Shown: positions 25,181 to 37,107 of the stretch, one piece after another
How the letters are laid out: each line of letters begins with the position of its first letter
How positions within the stretch are numbered: position 1 is the stretch's first letter
NCBI RefSeq assembly: GCF_004379255.2
Contig: NC_056037.1
Location: forward strand, 32,089,012-32,153,011
Source of the DNA: Salvia splendens
Taxonomy: Eukaryota > Streptophyta > Magnoliopsida > Lamiales > Lamiaceae
Reading direction: 5' to 3'
Length of the DNA: 64,000 nt
The notes under the pieces: model-generated
Seen by the model: only the letters and a program-made list of their open reading frames with translations
Database searches by the model: none
Told to the model about the DNA's origin: nothing
Program-made: the position numbers and the translations under genes

Positions 25181-25395
25181 TGTTAAAACAGGTTTTGGGG
25201 AATATTGTATCTCTCATTCTCATTGAAACGAATACACATTTACATGCCTCTTTATAGGCTCAAGAATGCAACTTAAGGTAAGTTTATTACCTTAATCTAA
25301 TCTTCTATACAAGGAGAAAATCAATTAGTAATTTTCCACTCACTGTGATTGCAGGAAATCAGCCTCTTGATTCTCCGTGATCTTTCCTTCCCACA
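25181..25395 (-). repeat. 5' LTR of copia element 2
   Basis: 215 bases from TGTTAAAACA to CTTCCCACA, followed on the minus strand by the primer-binding site. Confidence 0.92.
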
Positions 25396-25669
25396 GTGGC
25401 CACTATACAAATGATGCAGTAATTAAATGAATGCTGTTGGAGAGTAATGGAATGTCTTTCTTGAATTAAATAATGGAGTACTAGCAATTACTCCGTATTT
25501 CTTTCGAAATAGACACCTGTATATTAGCCGCATAATTAAAATGAAATGTTTTCTCCATGCCTTGAGTGCTCATAAATTAAATGGAGTAATGTTTTTTTTA
25601 CCAATTAAACATTAAAATAGTTAGTATTTCTTAATCTTGAAATGAGCCAAACAAGTACTTTGAAACATA

Positions 25670-25738
25670 AAAAAAATAATTTGGTGGGACATACTAATAT
25701 CATAAAAAAATAATTTGGTGGGACATACTAATATCATT
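25670..25738. repeat. Two-copy tandem duplication of ~34 bp
   Basis: AATAATTTGGTGGGACATAC and the following TAATATCAT occur twice back to back, just upstream of RAE1. Confidence 0.85.
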
Positions 25739-25912
25739 AAACCATAGTTATTAACTGTATACTCCAAATATTTGTACAGTGGTCGATCTTCTCAAGCGCG
25801 AGTTGCTAGCTCAATACACAGTTAATTTGCGCCTATCTAATTTGCTGAAGTTCGATGGTTTCTCTCTAGCAAACCTCTCTGTTGAAGAGCTTTTAGAATT
25901 AGGGTTTAAAAT
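25739..25912 (+). promoter_or_regulatory. RAE1 5' flank
   Basis: The bases from ~25780 to the ATG are the likely 5' UTR (AGGGTTTAAAAT precedes the ATG, a common plant leader end). No TATA box is obvious; the wider upstream region is cut off by copia element 2. Confidence 0.35.
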
Positions 25913-28900
25913 ATGGCTACATTCGGCGCTTCAACGACTAACGTCAATCCTAATCGCTCTGCTGAGGTAATCAAGTGGTTTCAAATATTTTGAGCAATTT
26001 CCACGAAATTATTCGCTGCAAAAAAATGATGCGCGTTTTGGTGTTTTACCTTTTTTTTTTTAATTTTCTGAAAGGTGGCGTCACCTCCAAGCGATTCAGT
26101 TTCGAGCCTGTGTTTTAGTTCCAAGGCCAATCACTTGATCGCTACGTCGTGGGATAATCAGGTTTGCTCATGTTCCTCGTTTTGCTCTGTATACGAGTGT
26201 TATTTTGTGTGTGGGCTGCTTAATGGATCGACACGGTCCCCTGTTAAATATTTATTTCGTCCAATGTCACGATGCTGAAATCGTGGCATTATCAGGTTTT
26301 TTCATTTTAGTTTGTTGTAATTGAAGCTGAATGCGTCAAGACTACTACATTAGGTATCTGCAGGTGGTAGTTTGTTGTCAATATTTTAGCATTTTTAACT
26401 GCAGCTAACGATTTTCTTCTTCGTGTGGAACTCTTTCTTTGTGATTGTTCAGGATGGTGCCTTTTTTAATCTGACTTAGGGTAGAGCTTAGGAAACAATT
26501 ATTGTTTTGATTTAATTTTCGCCTTTGTTGTGGACGAGCAAGCCGGTACATTATATGCCTATTTTTTCTTAGGTACGATGTTGGGAGGTGATGAAACAAG
26601 GAACCAACATCACTACTGTTCCTAAGGCTTCTATATCACATGATTAACCGGTATATATCATCTAAATGTTTCTTATAAGTACTATACTTGATGTGATCTT
26701 ATCCTCACTATCTACTTTGTAATTTTGGCAGGTCTTGTGCTCAGCTTGGAAGGATGATGGAACAACTGTATTTTCTGGTGGCTGTGACAAACAAGTCAAG
26801 ATGTGGCCATTATTATCTGGAGGCCAGCCTGTAACTGTAGCCATGCATGATGCTCCTATTAAAGAGCTTGCTTGGATCCCAGAAATGAGTCTTTTAGTCA
26901 CAGGAAGCTGGGATAAGACACTTAGGTAGTTCATTGGTTTCTTCATTGTTTGAATGTAAGCTACAAATTCTTACAAATGGATGTGCATACTAGTTTATAT
27001 GGATCTCTAAACCATTAAATGGCATGTCAGTATATAATGTTCTAATCAAAAGATATGCTATCTTACATGTTTGAAGATGTTCCCTCCAATCTCCATGCAT
27101 GTTTGGTGCTAAGGCTAAATCTTGAAGTAAGACCAGATTTGCAGCAAACAGGATGCATTCATTGTATATTTGATAAGATGCAACTAATTATCAGGTATTG
27201 GGATCTGAGACAGCCGAATCCAACTTGGGTCCAGCAGCTTCCTGAGCGGTGCTATGCACTTACTGTTAAACATCCTCTTATGGTTGTTGGCACTGCAGAT
27301 AGAAATCTTGTAGTTTTCAACCTGCAGAACCCTCAGGTATACTTTTAAACTATGCTACTTTCACTTGTTTCAGCTTTGTGAGATGAAGGTTTAACTCACT
27401 CTATTGCTATCTGTTATAAAAATTGTAAAAAATGTTAAATCTAAATTAGTAAATTTACATCTGCTTTAAGATTTTGTTTTATTTCTGGACAGACTCAGTT
27501 TTTCTATTAATGATGAGATGCTTATCAAATTTGAATGGCTTCATATGATCCACGTAATTTCTGGTTTCCTATTTTAGCAAGGGTTAAATAAACTTCAAAT
27601 AAGACCATGCAACTAGAAAATTTTTGTTATTATATCAAAAGTGAAGCTCTAAGTTGTGTCAATTGGTATTATTCAACACCATCATTCTCTCTCTCTCTCT
27701 CCCTTCTTCTTCCTCTTGATATACTTAACATAATCAGCTATTCATCAAGATGGTTAATAGAATATTAAACACTTTAATGGGTAAACAATTAGCCTTTTTC
27801 CTGCGCTTTACCACCTATCATTCATTGGGAATTTATTATAAGATTTTCTATGAAATTGATTTAGGAAATGAATTCTGCACATATGAACTGTTCTTTGGAT
27901 ATGGCAGACAGAGTTCAAGAGAGTCGTGTCACCATTGAAGTACCAGACTAGGTGTTTAGCTGCATTCCCAGATCGGCAAGGCTTCTTAGTAAGTGTCCAT
28001 ATTCTGAAATTTGTTATGAAAATAATTCGTATTTACCTAAGATCTATTTACTAGCTCTCATATAGCTAGCTTAGGTTTAACTTGCCAATGTACCACCTAT
28101 GAGGTAACAATAATTTTGATTTTTAACCTCTCTGCTGGGGCTTGTGTCCCATTTTATGTAATTATTGGTCGACTGCATCCAGCTCTCTTAACCATCTCCA
28201 ACAAATTATAATAAAGAACTCAGTAATATTTCCATCTGCACTTATTTGGATCTCTCCTCTAGTCCTCTTTCATTTTATTATAGGAGTATGGAATGGTTAA
28301 CGGAAATTAATTTTTGTTCCAATGTGTTTGATAACACAATTATGCACCTTCTGGAAATGGTTTTATGAGAAACTCATACATAGTTGCTATTGTCTCGTAC
28401 GGATTCGCTTTGAAGCTTGTCACTTCTCATCTGTTGTAACCCGGGTTCTTTGATGTCTCTCCTTTTCTCTCTGTCCCCTGTTTGTTCTTCATCTATCTCA
28501 CCTTTGTTAAAAATCAAGAACTGCACATGAAGTGTCTGTTTCGCTTGTGAAAGTTGGCAACAAAGGAGGGTGAGTGTATATTCTTATTGTCTGGATGGAG
28601 CAGTTGTAATACTTGGGTGGAACCTAAACTTCAATGATTCTGTTCTGTACCTGAGGAAATAATGTGTAAAAGACGATGAACAAAAATTAGACAAATCAAT
28701 CTCCTTATAGACATTTTAATTCTAAAATACATATAGTAAAATATTTGCCAAGGGCTTCCATGATTCTCGTTCACATCCGTACGAGCCATGGTCTAAAATA
28801 CAATGAAGGAAAACAATGCATGAGAGAGCATATACCTTTTAGTTATTTTGTTTCTTAAAATGCTTTGGAATATATAAGCAATTCTTGACATTATATATTG

Positions 28901-31322
28901 CCAGACTTGGAACAGGTCAATCTTTCTAGTTTTGCTCATAGATTTTTCACTTCTCATATTCTCTATGAAGTGTTCTCAACATTTATTAATAAAATTCTCT
29001 AAATTTTACGAATTATCATATGCTGTGCATTATATAGATGTGGAAGAAGTAAAACAACTGATATTTTGGCTTAAGTTATACGTTATTGCAAAACCTGCCT
29101 TTGGTGCATGTATGTTTATTTCAATGGAAGGATCCATCTTGCACATTGGCATTTCAATCTCCACACGTCTGACCTTCAGTTTCACTTAGCTCGCTATAAT
29201 TCAGCCAAATTGATTTCTGTTGCAGGTTGGCTCCATTGAAGGAAGAGTTGGGGTACACCACCTTGATGATGCGCAATCAAGTAAAAACTTTACTTTCAAA
29301 TGTCACAGAGATGGCAATGACATTTACTCTGTCAACTCACTGAATTTTCATCCTGTAAGCTTTTGTACGTAGATGTCCATTGAACTTGATGTTATTCTAT
29401 TCCCCTCTCTATTGTCTTCTTTTGCTTCTTCATGTCTTACAATTGCATGAATTAAGTATTTCATTGGACTATTGATGACTGTTTTTTTTCTGATTATATA
29501 TTTTACCAATGTCACCACCTGTTAACTTATATCAGTAAAATAAAACCATATTGGGACGTTTCATCAGCCACTGCCTGTAGTATATTGTGTGAGGTAGATA
29601 GCGGACATGCATCTTGTATCTTGTTTGATCATTCAAACAGTCATCAAAATGATTCAAAAAAGAGTTATTCGTGACAAGAACTGTTATTTTTCATTGTTGC
29701 ATTCATCCGAAGTATTTTTGTCTTGGTGTCATTGACTAAGTAACTAATGCTGCCTCTTGAGGGCGGTGGAATCATGCAGTCTGTCAGTTGCCAATGTGGT
29801 CTAGTTTGATTGGAATTTTGATGCCCATTGACTCATCACTTGAAGATTTGGGTTGCATTAATACTGTTTATAGTATCATTAGTGGCAATTGGCTATATGT
29901 TTTTGAATATGTCAGTAGACACTTGAGTCATGACAACCAAATATTTGAAGCTTTGCATGACCTCAATATTTTGGCCAATTTTTAACGTTGTCAATTTCAC
30001 CACATGTAAGCAAGTTATTTTGCTAGATAACGTAGAAGTATAATTATGATGGGTGGATAAAGATTGTGTTATTGAACAAAATCTCTTAATTTTGAACATA
30101 TTAGTAAATTGTCCAAAAAATGCAACCATATGCTAGAAATGGTTAATTTTATCAACCTCTAATGAATTGGCTAAAACATTATATTTGTGTAAACATTTTA
30201 ATTTATTTGCTGTTAGGCTCTCTATATTGTCATAGTTAGAAGGTAGTTTTGATGTCTCTCTGTTCTAGAAATTATATTTTTAAATGGTTCTACTTTTGGC
30301 CATTCCATAGGTACACCAGACATTTGCCACTGCTGGATCTGATGGTGCCTTTAACTTTTGGGACAAAGATAGCAAACAGAGGCTTAAGGTATTGCAGATT
30401 TCTGCTCAACTTATCATTTTGTCTATATATTATATAATTAAAGATCCATCTGAATACCGTTAATTATTTTGTTAACTATTTAGGCTATGCTGAGGTGCAG
30501 TCAGCCAATACCTTGTAGCACATTTAACCACGATGGGTCGATATATGCATACTCGGTAAACTTTTGCTGCCTTTTCAGTTACATTTTGAATTTATCCATA
30601 AATATACTTAGTTACATTGATAAGAAGAAGAGCACTCTGTGAGATCTCTTATCGATTTCTGTACCTCAATGAATTGATTACGACGAACAAAGAATAGCTA
30701 ACTACCCCTCTCAAAATATAAACTAATTACACTTGGTTCTGTATATCTAACTTGGTAACAATTCAATTTCTCATTCTTTCTCACTTGTGTGATTACACAA
30801 ACCTTTCTTGTTTATATAGTTGAAGGGACCTTAATGAAACTTATTACTCAAAAGAAGTAATGATATTATCAAATTCAAATTCCTTTGCTGTTTCCTGGTT
30901 GAGGCAGTTTTTAGATAGTATTCAAATTAAGCACTTTTACTAGACTCAGCTTTAGTTTATCCAGTAATTTAAGCGCCTTTCTCTGATCTCAGTATCTTTT
31001 TCTTCTCGTTTACACTTTATCTTAAATCTCAGATATTTCCAATCTTTGCCGTTTTCGTGTTCCCTCTTAAAGCTTTTCTACTCTCTGAAATGAAGGTTTG
31101 TTACGACTGGAGCAAAGGTGCTGAAAATCACAATCCATCAACAGCAAAGACCCATATTTACCTACATCAGCCCCAGGTGCAGTTTCATAATTTCAAAAAT
31201 ATTTTGGTTTCTGTTTCTCTCATCTTATGAGTTTAGTGCTTGTAAAATGAACGTTGTATCCTTCGTCGCAGGAGGCTGAGGTCAAGGGCAAACCACGGGC
31301 TGGAACAAGCGGTCGGAAGTGA
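25913..31322 (+). CDS. RAE1: mRNA export factor RAE1 (WD40), with in-frame TAA at codon 72
   Basis: Eleven exons in one frame: 25913..25966, 26075..26161, 26573..26650, 26732..26925, 27195..27336, 27908..27988, 29226..29354, 30311..30388, 30484..30555, 31096..31176, 31272..31322; 1047 bases, 348 residues, matching plant RAE1 (~349). All introns are GT-AG. It starts MATFGAST and carries WD-repeat motifs SWDNQVRCWEV, GGCDKQVKMW, GSWDKTLRYWD and GSDGAFNFWDKD, forming a beta-propeller; KNFTFKCHRDGNDIYSVNSL is near-invariant in the family. RAE1 binds NUP98 at the nuclear pore and works in mRNA export. Odd: exon 3 reads SISHD then TAA (26645..26647) where the family has a glutamine (CAA), so one C-to-T change would end the protein at 71 residues. 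Everything else is intact, so it is a recent null allele, a new pseudogene or a sequence error. Confidence 0.9.
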
Positions 31323-31414
31323 AGTTTCTTCCTATTCTAGAGGAGCTGAGGTCAAGGGCAAACCACGGGCTGGAACAAGCGGTCGGAAGTGAAGTTTCTT
31401 CCTATTCTAGAGGA
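31275..31414 (+). repeat. 70-bp tandem duplication of RAE1 last exon and 3' UTR
   Basis: A 70-base unit starting GCTGAGGTCAAGGGC occurs twice in direct succession (31275..31344, 31345..31414) with no visible difference. It spans the last coding exon after its first codon, the stop codon and the start of the 3' UTR. The second copy is outside the reading frame because the first stop at 31320 ends translation. Identity of the two copies says it is recent. Confidence 0.93.
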
Positions 31415-31916
31415 AGAGAAATTGCAAAATCTGTACATGACCATTTCGCTACGAGATTTCTCTTCAAATACTCAAATCACAATTGTTGTATCGGAGTCAT
31501 CTACATTATGCTGAATTTTTGTCATATATTCTGATAGTGTTGGTTTTAGCATGTTTTTTCGTCTCTACCAGACTAGCCCCAAACAGCCTACAAAATCTTG
31601 ACAAATAGGGAAATCTTTTTATATCTGAAATTACTTTCCTCTGTCCCTACAAATTACTAAGTATTGGTTTTAGTCGATGTCTCTTTTTATATTACCATAT
31701 GTATATAAGGTTGTGAATAATCTACTGCTTTATTTATTTATTCCTTATTTCAAGATAATTTTTTATCGATTTTTATTTATTTATTCATTCACTGATATAT
31801 CAAACCCGTTAATCATTGCAAGCTTTAGTAATTCTCTCACATTTGGTTGCAAGCTTTAGTAATTCTCTCACATTTGGTTCAAGCTTTAGTAGGCACTCAC
31901 TATTCTTTTAGGAAAG
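31415..31916. other. RAE1 3' flank with a 31-bp tandem repeat
   Basis: RAE1 3' UTR then AT-rich sequence. At 31818..31890 the unit GCAAGCTTTAGTAATTCTCT plus CACATTTGGTT (31 bases) occurs twice plus a partial third. No gene is seen. Confidence 0.55.
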
Positions 31917-33773
31917 TAATAGGCCATCCCCGATCCTGTCCATCTCATCTCTTAATTATTTATGGCCTCCACTGTACTTTTCACTCCATCTCTTAACTAA
32001 GAGACGAAACCTGCAACCCTCTATCTTTTATCCGTCTTTTAACCATCCCATCCCTTAACTATTCATTCAATTTCATTTTTTATTTTTATTTCCAACAAAT
32101 TCAATTAATAAAAACACACTTCATTAAATAAAATAAAAATTACAACTTAAAATCTTAAAAAAATACATAATTAAATTCGTGGCAAAATAAATAAAAAAAG
32201 TCATAATTTAAAATACAATTTTATAGAAATTATAAAAACTACTCCGCCGGAGAATCATCCCCCGTAGGCGGTGGAGGCGGAATACCAAGTTGTCCCGCCA
32301 GATACACAATGCCGGCATGATGGGCTTGAAATTGAGCAGGCGTCATGCAGGAAGCGTCCGCCATCGTGTTGGTGAAGTACATGGACATTAAGGAGGAGGG
32401 CGGCCCTTGGGAGCCCGTCTGGCTTGATTCGCCTCTGCCCCTCCTCCCTCTAGCCGCCTTGGTCCCTTGCGGCCGACGGCGCCCACGGGAGGACTCCCCC
32501 TGCATCGTCCGCCGTGCCCTCAACCTCCTGCGATACAACCTCTTGTGCGGCTCTGCCTGAACCGCCCCCACTAGACGAGTATTGGCCACCCGCCATGTGC
32601 TTCGTGCGCTTCGAGGTCGAGCCTGTGCTGGACTGGACACCGCCCGCCCACCTTACCTTGTCTTTGACGACCTCCCAAACATCGACATGTTTGAATTCTT
32701 TGCCGGTGTCGTTGAAATAGACTCGCAAAGCCGATCTCAGAATGTCGGCTCCCGTGGCTCCGCTTTGGTAATAAGCCGCTTCAGTCTTGTAGATGCCGCA
32801 GAATTTTTTGACCTCTCTGTCGACTCGGTCAAAGTGAGCGCGGAGCATCTTCAATGTGCGGCGGCATGACCCCTTCGGCTTAATCTCGTTGTAGGCCTCA
32901 GTGACCTTTTATCAGAAGCACTTCCGGGTTTGTTGATTCCCGACTATGGGATCGTACGAGACGTTGATCCATGCGTTGTACACAGCCATCGTGTCCTTGC
33001 GGCTGTACGGATGCCGGCCTACATCCTCCTCCTCCTCAACCGCTTCTGCCTCTTCCTCCACGACGTCTAATGCCCTGGAGCTTCCACCGCCTCGCCCTCC
33101 TTCGGGAGTGGGTTCATCCGGATAATACCTCGGGGCGGAGGGACGAGCGTATGCATCCACCTCAAAATGGGGTGGTTGGTACCCCGCCAGCGTCGACGAG
33201 CCTTGGGTGCCCGGCGTCGACGAACCGGAACCCGAACCACCCAATACATTGTACATGTCCCCCAGTCGTCAAATGCGTTGATGTCAAACCCGCCGGAGCC
33301 GCCACCGCCAGAGCTTCCGTCGCCGGACATTTTGTGATGAAAATTGGAGAGGTTAGATGAAAATTGGAGAGGAAATGGAGATGATTTGGGAAGAATAGAT
33401 GTATGTTTGTCTGTGTAATGATGATGAAATATGAGTATTTATAGAGTAAAAAAATAAAAAATAAAAGAAAAAACGGTCGAAAACGGTAATATTACCGTTT
33501 GATTTTTTATTTATATATTTATTTTTATTAAATTCAATTTTTTTTAAAAAAATAATTTATTGCGTCAGCGTGACGAAGCCCACTCGCCGACCGGCGAGTG
33601 GGCGTCACGCGTGGCACCAGCGCGCGCCACATTGTGCGGGTGCGTGGCGAGACGGCTCGCCATCCGTCTCGGTGGGACGGGGGTCTCGGCAGGATGGTGT
33701 CCCGCGTCCGTCTCGTCTCGTCTCGGAGGGACGAGATAAGAAACACCCGCGAGATGCGTTGCGGGTGCTCTTA
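31917..33773 (-). mobile_element. Non-autonomous PIF/Harbinger element with ORF1-like gene
   Basis: The coding content (next entry) and the terminal motifs GGCCATCCCC at the left and GGGTGCTC at the right, next to TAA/TTA trinucleotides, fit a Harbinger-type element. The inverted ends are imperfect, so borders are approximate. No DDE transposase is present. The right ~200 bases are GC-rich with repeated GTCTCGTCTCG and CGTCTCG motifs. Confidence 0.6.
32239..33330 (-). pseudogene. ORF1-like (Myb/SANT, NAM-associated C-terminal type) protein, broken
   Basis: From the ATG at 33330 leftward: a Gly/Ser-rich N terminus with DINAFDDW, a Glu-rich stretch, the conserved YSRKDTMAVYNAWINVSYD and GNQQTRKCF region, the RTLKMLRAHFDRVDREVKKF and CGIYKTEAAYYQSG region, and GKEFKHVDVWEVVKDKVRW. 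This is the layout of the protein annotated in plants as glutathione S-transferase T3-like or NAM-associated, which is ORF1 of PIF/Harbinger elements and binds DNA. Frame changes near 33256 and 32640 and stops near 32910 break it. Confidence 0.8.
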
Positions 33774-33784
33774 AGCCCTAGTTG

Positions 33785-34875
33785 GTAATGGTATGATGGA
33801 ATGGGAGAATGAAATGGGAGAATGGAATGAGATTCCTACCTCCATTCCATTTCTTTGCTTGGTAAATTTTTTTCTTAGGAATGACCATTCCATTCCACAT
33901 GGGAATAGCCATTCCATCCATTTAGCTAAGGAATGACCATTTCATTTCATATTCTTTTCTTCTTATTTTAAATTTTAACAAAATTTTATAAATATTATTT
34001 TATATTATATTAAAATTTAATATCATCATAATTTTATAATAAAATTAAAATTTTAAATTTTTTAATAATTGAAAAATCCACACACACACACTTCACACAT
34101 TTCACACACTTCACACACTACACACACTTCACCCACTACACACACTTCACACACTTCACGCACTACACACATTTCACACACTACACACACTACAAACACT
34201 ACAATACTTCACACATTACACATATTTCACACACTACACACAGTTCACACACTACACACACTTCACACATTTCACCCACTAGACACACTACATACACTAC
34301 ACACATTACACAACTTTTGAAAAATTTTAATTTTTCGATTCGGTTCGGTTTGGATCGGAAAAAAAATCTACAAACTGAAAAAAATTCAAAAAAAGGATGC
34401 TTAAAATGTGTGAAATGTGAGTAGTGTTTGTAGTGTGTGAATTGTGTGTAGTGTGTGAAATGTGTTGTGTGTGTAGTGTGTAAAATGTGTAGTGTCTGTA
34501 GTGTGTTAAATGTGTGGTGTGTGTAGTGTGCGAAATGTGTGTAGGGCAGGGACGGAGCCAGAAATTCTATATAGGTGGGGCAAAATTCCATACAAAGACA
34601 TTTTAAGGATTTTAGAAGGGGCATTTATAAAGGTATTTTTTAAAAAATTTAAAAATAATGATCAAAATAGCACAAATGAAATTTCTTGAGGTGGGGCATT
34701 TGCCCCTTGTAGGATGCATGTACATCCGTCCCTGGTGTAGGGTGTGTAATGTGTGAAATGTGTGTAGTGTTTGTAATGTGTGTAGTGTGTGAAGTGTGTG
34801 TAGCGTGTGTAGTGTGTGAAATGTATGCTTACCAAACACAAGGAATAACAATTACATTCCATTCCTTGTAGCGTG
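33785..34875. repeat. Foldback-like unit of CA and TG minisatellite arms
   Basis: Starts with GGAATG-rich sequence (TTGGTAATGG, GGAATGGGAGAATG) and ends with its inverse (CTTACCAAACACAAGGAATA, CATTCCATTCC). Inside, the plus strand carries (TTCACACACTACACACA)-type arrays at 34079..34320 and the inverse (TAGTGTGTGAAATGTGTG) at 34390..34545 and 34735..34830. The two arms can pair over ~150 bases. A hAT MITE splits the second arm. Confidence 0.7.
34547..34734. mobile_element. hAT-type MITE, 188 bp
   Basis: Perfect terminal inverted repeats CAGGGACGGA / TCCGTCCCTG and an exact 8-bp target duplication GTGTAGGG (34539..34546 and 34735..34742) define it. No coding capacity. Inserted in the TG minisatellite arm. 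Confidence 0.93.
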
Positions 34876-34879
34876 TGTT

Positions 34880-35031
34880 GTCCGTCCCACAAGAATATGC
34901 ATTTTCTAATTTTGGAAACCCTCCACTAACAATACTATATTTATTTTCTCTATCTACCTCTTTTATTTTACCAATTTTGCATTAAAACACGTGTCGAATC
35001 CAAAATGCATATTTTTTGGGAACGGAGAAAG
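34880..35031. mobile_element. Truncated Stowaway-like MITE
   Basis: Left part GTCCGTCCCACAAGAATATG and right part AAAATGCATA...GGGAACGGAGAAAGTA are inverted copies of a Stowaway family; the outermost left bases are missing. Confidence 0.55.
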
Positions 35032-35147
35032 TATTATTTATAGTAGTATTTTCTTACATATAGATATTGCTTCATTTTTCTAAATTTAAATAAATATAAA
35101 AATAAATTAATAGTCCCGGTATTCGCACAGTGTTACACTAGTACTAA

Positions 35148-36843
35148 TCTATCAATATCTAAAGGGACAGTTTTTTGGAGTCTATGTGGCACACTTTTGA
35201 GCGGGAAGACTATCTATTGGGCAAACAAAAAGGCATATATTATTGGATAAAAATTGGCCCAATGATATGTAGAAAAAATTGGCTTATACGACAAGTTTAT
35301 GACATTTATAAAGACACAACATAATCTGCATATTTATGGACTAATTTCTCTCCCTCTCCCTTTCCCTCTCCCTCTTTCCCGATCTTTCTTCACTCTATCC
35401 CTTAACCTCACTGATTCCTGCAACTCCACGTCTTCATCTGCAAAAAAAAAGCTCGAATTATCAGTGGAGAAAAAGCGGAGCCGTCGATAAAAAAACGAGA
35501 AAAACCAACCTGGAGAGTCTCTGAGGCTGTTGGTTCGGTGGCGGCGGTTGCAGCCATTGGAGCCGACGATACTAGCTCTTCTGGCTTCTCTGTTTCTGTC
35601 CATCACTGGAATAGAATCAGAATTTCAGCTTGACCCAGATGAAGAAATCCAATCAGATATCTCATCAGAGGTCGCTACAGCATAACTTGCCGGAGAAGAA
35701 GAGGCTCGCCGGAAATCAAGATTCAGAATGAATCCAGCGGATAAAACAACAATCTTTTTCTCCAAATATCTTTTCCTCTCTCCAAATGGGCTCCTCCTCT
35801 TCCACAAATCCTCTAATTCAGCTCTTTCTCTCTGTCTGGCTACCCCTATAGATGAAGCTTTTTTATTCCTGCTGTCACGATCTCCTTCATCTATCATTTG
35901 TTAGAATAGAGTATTTGACATCTACAAAAGCCTTCGTGGAGAATCAGATGAGCTTGCTTTGTCACGCCAATCGATCTCAGCCGTTGAGATCGGTCTCATC
36001 TACGTCCACAGTCGCCAGCATGGCGGTATTTACTCTATGAAATCTCGAATACCACCGCTACGTGTCGGTTTCTGTCTTTGGATTCAAGCTTCCATTTTTT
36101 TTCGGAATGTAATTTATATGGGAAAGCCATTTTGCTTACGTCTCTAGCATAATAAAATCAAATCCTATAAATATATATTTTTACTACTCCATATAAAATC
36201 TAAAATCAAGCATGGTAACACTCCTTACTTCAACTACTACTACTAATCTTGGTAATTAATCTTTTACAGTATTGTTAGTGAAGAAGAAATTTATCAAAGT
36301 AAAATTTGATTAATTTTTGTGACTGATCTTAATTCTTAAATGGAAAATAAAATACTCCAATAATATTTGTTTTTCTAAATGTCTAAGCAAATAAAAAGCC
36401 TTAATACACACATTGAATTTAATTAATTAATTAATATCTAAATAAAATCAAGCATTAATTTTAATAATTAAAATTATTTTTATTCATAAGTAAATTTTTA
36501 TATATATTTCATATTTAAGATAGTATATAATTCATAAATACAAATTTATTGAGGGAAAAGAAGTTGAAAGAGGTATGAAATATTAGAGGCATTAATGTGT
36601 GCTAGAACATAGGGTATTCTACAGCCTAGATTTTTGTATACTACCGCCTAGATTTTGGTATTCTACATTTGTGCTTCAAAAATTGCTCTGGCATTTATGA
36701 TTTTGTCTTGAAAATATGTGTGTTGGTGTTGTTCTCTTGAAAATATGTATGTTGCCTTTTTTCCAATGATGGTATTTATATTTTTCTCTTTTTTCAGCAA
36801 CTTTAATATGAAAATGTAAATATATTTTACAACAAGTTAGTAA
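35148..36843. other. Candidate Helitron 5' end 1 and unrecognised contents
   Basis: TCTATCAATATCTAAAGGGA at 35148, preceded by A, resembles plant Helitron 5' termini and recurs at 36844. A CT-rich tract (35340-35400) and a stretch at 35600-35900 that looks formerly coding follow: on the minus strand it reads a patchy protein with ILNLDFRRASSSPAS, which I do not recognise. No 3' end was found for this copy. Confidence 0.35.
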
Positions 36844-37107
36844 TCTATCAATATCTAAAGTGAAAGTTTTTTGAAACTTTTTTAAATACTAATTTTGCCC
36901 TTTTTGGTGGGAAACTGTGCATTATTTCTTGATTTTAGTGTGTTTTTTTCACCATTTTGAACCGTGTGTAAATCTGCAAATCTTGAACAGTACGCATGGG
37001 AGCAGATGCCAAAAATCTGCAGAGATTTTATAATTATTTTTATAGAGTTGGCTTCTCTAAGAAGTTTGTACTATTCCTGTTATATACACGGTCCTACAAA
37101 CTTATTG

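Larger units (their letters stand above)
20277..25395 (-). mobile_element. Ty1-copia LTR retrotransposon 2, decayed
   Basis: Short 215-base LTRs (20277..20491 and 25181..25395) bound copia-type domains on the minus strand. The primer-binding site beside the upstream LTR reads TGGCATCCGAGC, two changes from the usual initiator-tRNA site TGGTATCAGAGC (plus-strand 25169..25180). The polypurine tract CTTGAGGGGGAG abuts the other LTR. Flanks are GTGGA (20272..20276) and GTGGC (25396..25400), a 5-bp target duplication with one change. The LTRs themselves differ at only a few positions, yet the coding region is broken in many frames. It lies about 520 bases upstream of RAE1. Confidence 0.93.

Noticed and set aside
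34069..34320. Open frame of His-Thr repeats
   Set aside because: Direct product of the CA-type minisatellite; all frames of such arrays stay open. The same holds for 45973-46275.
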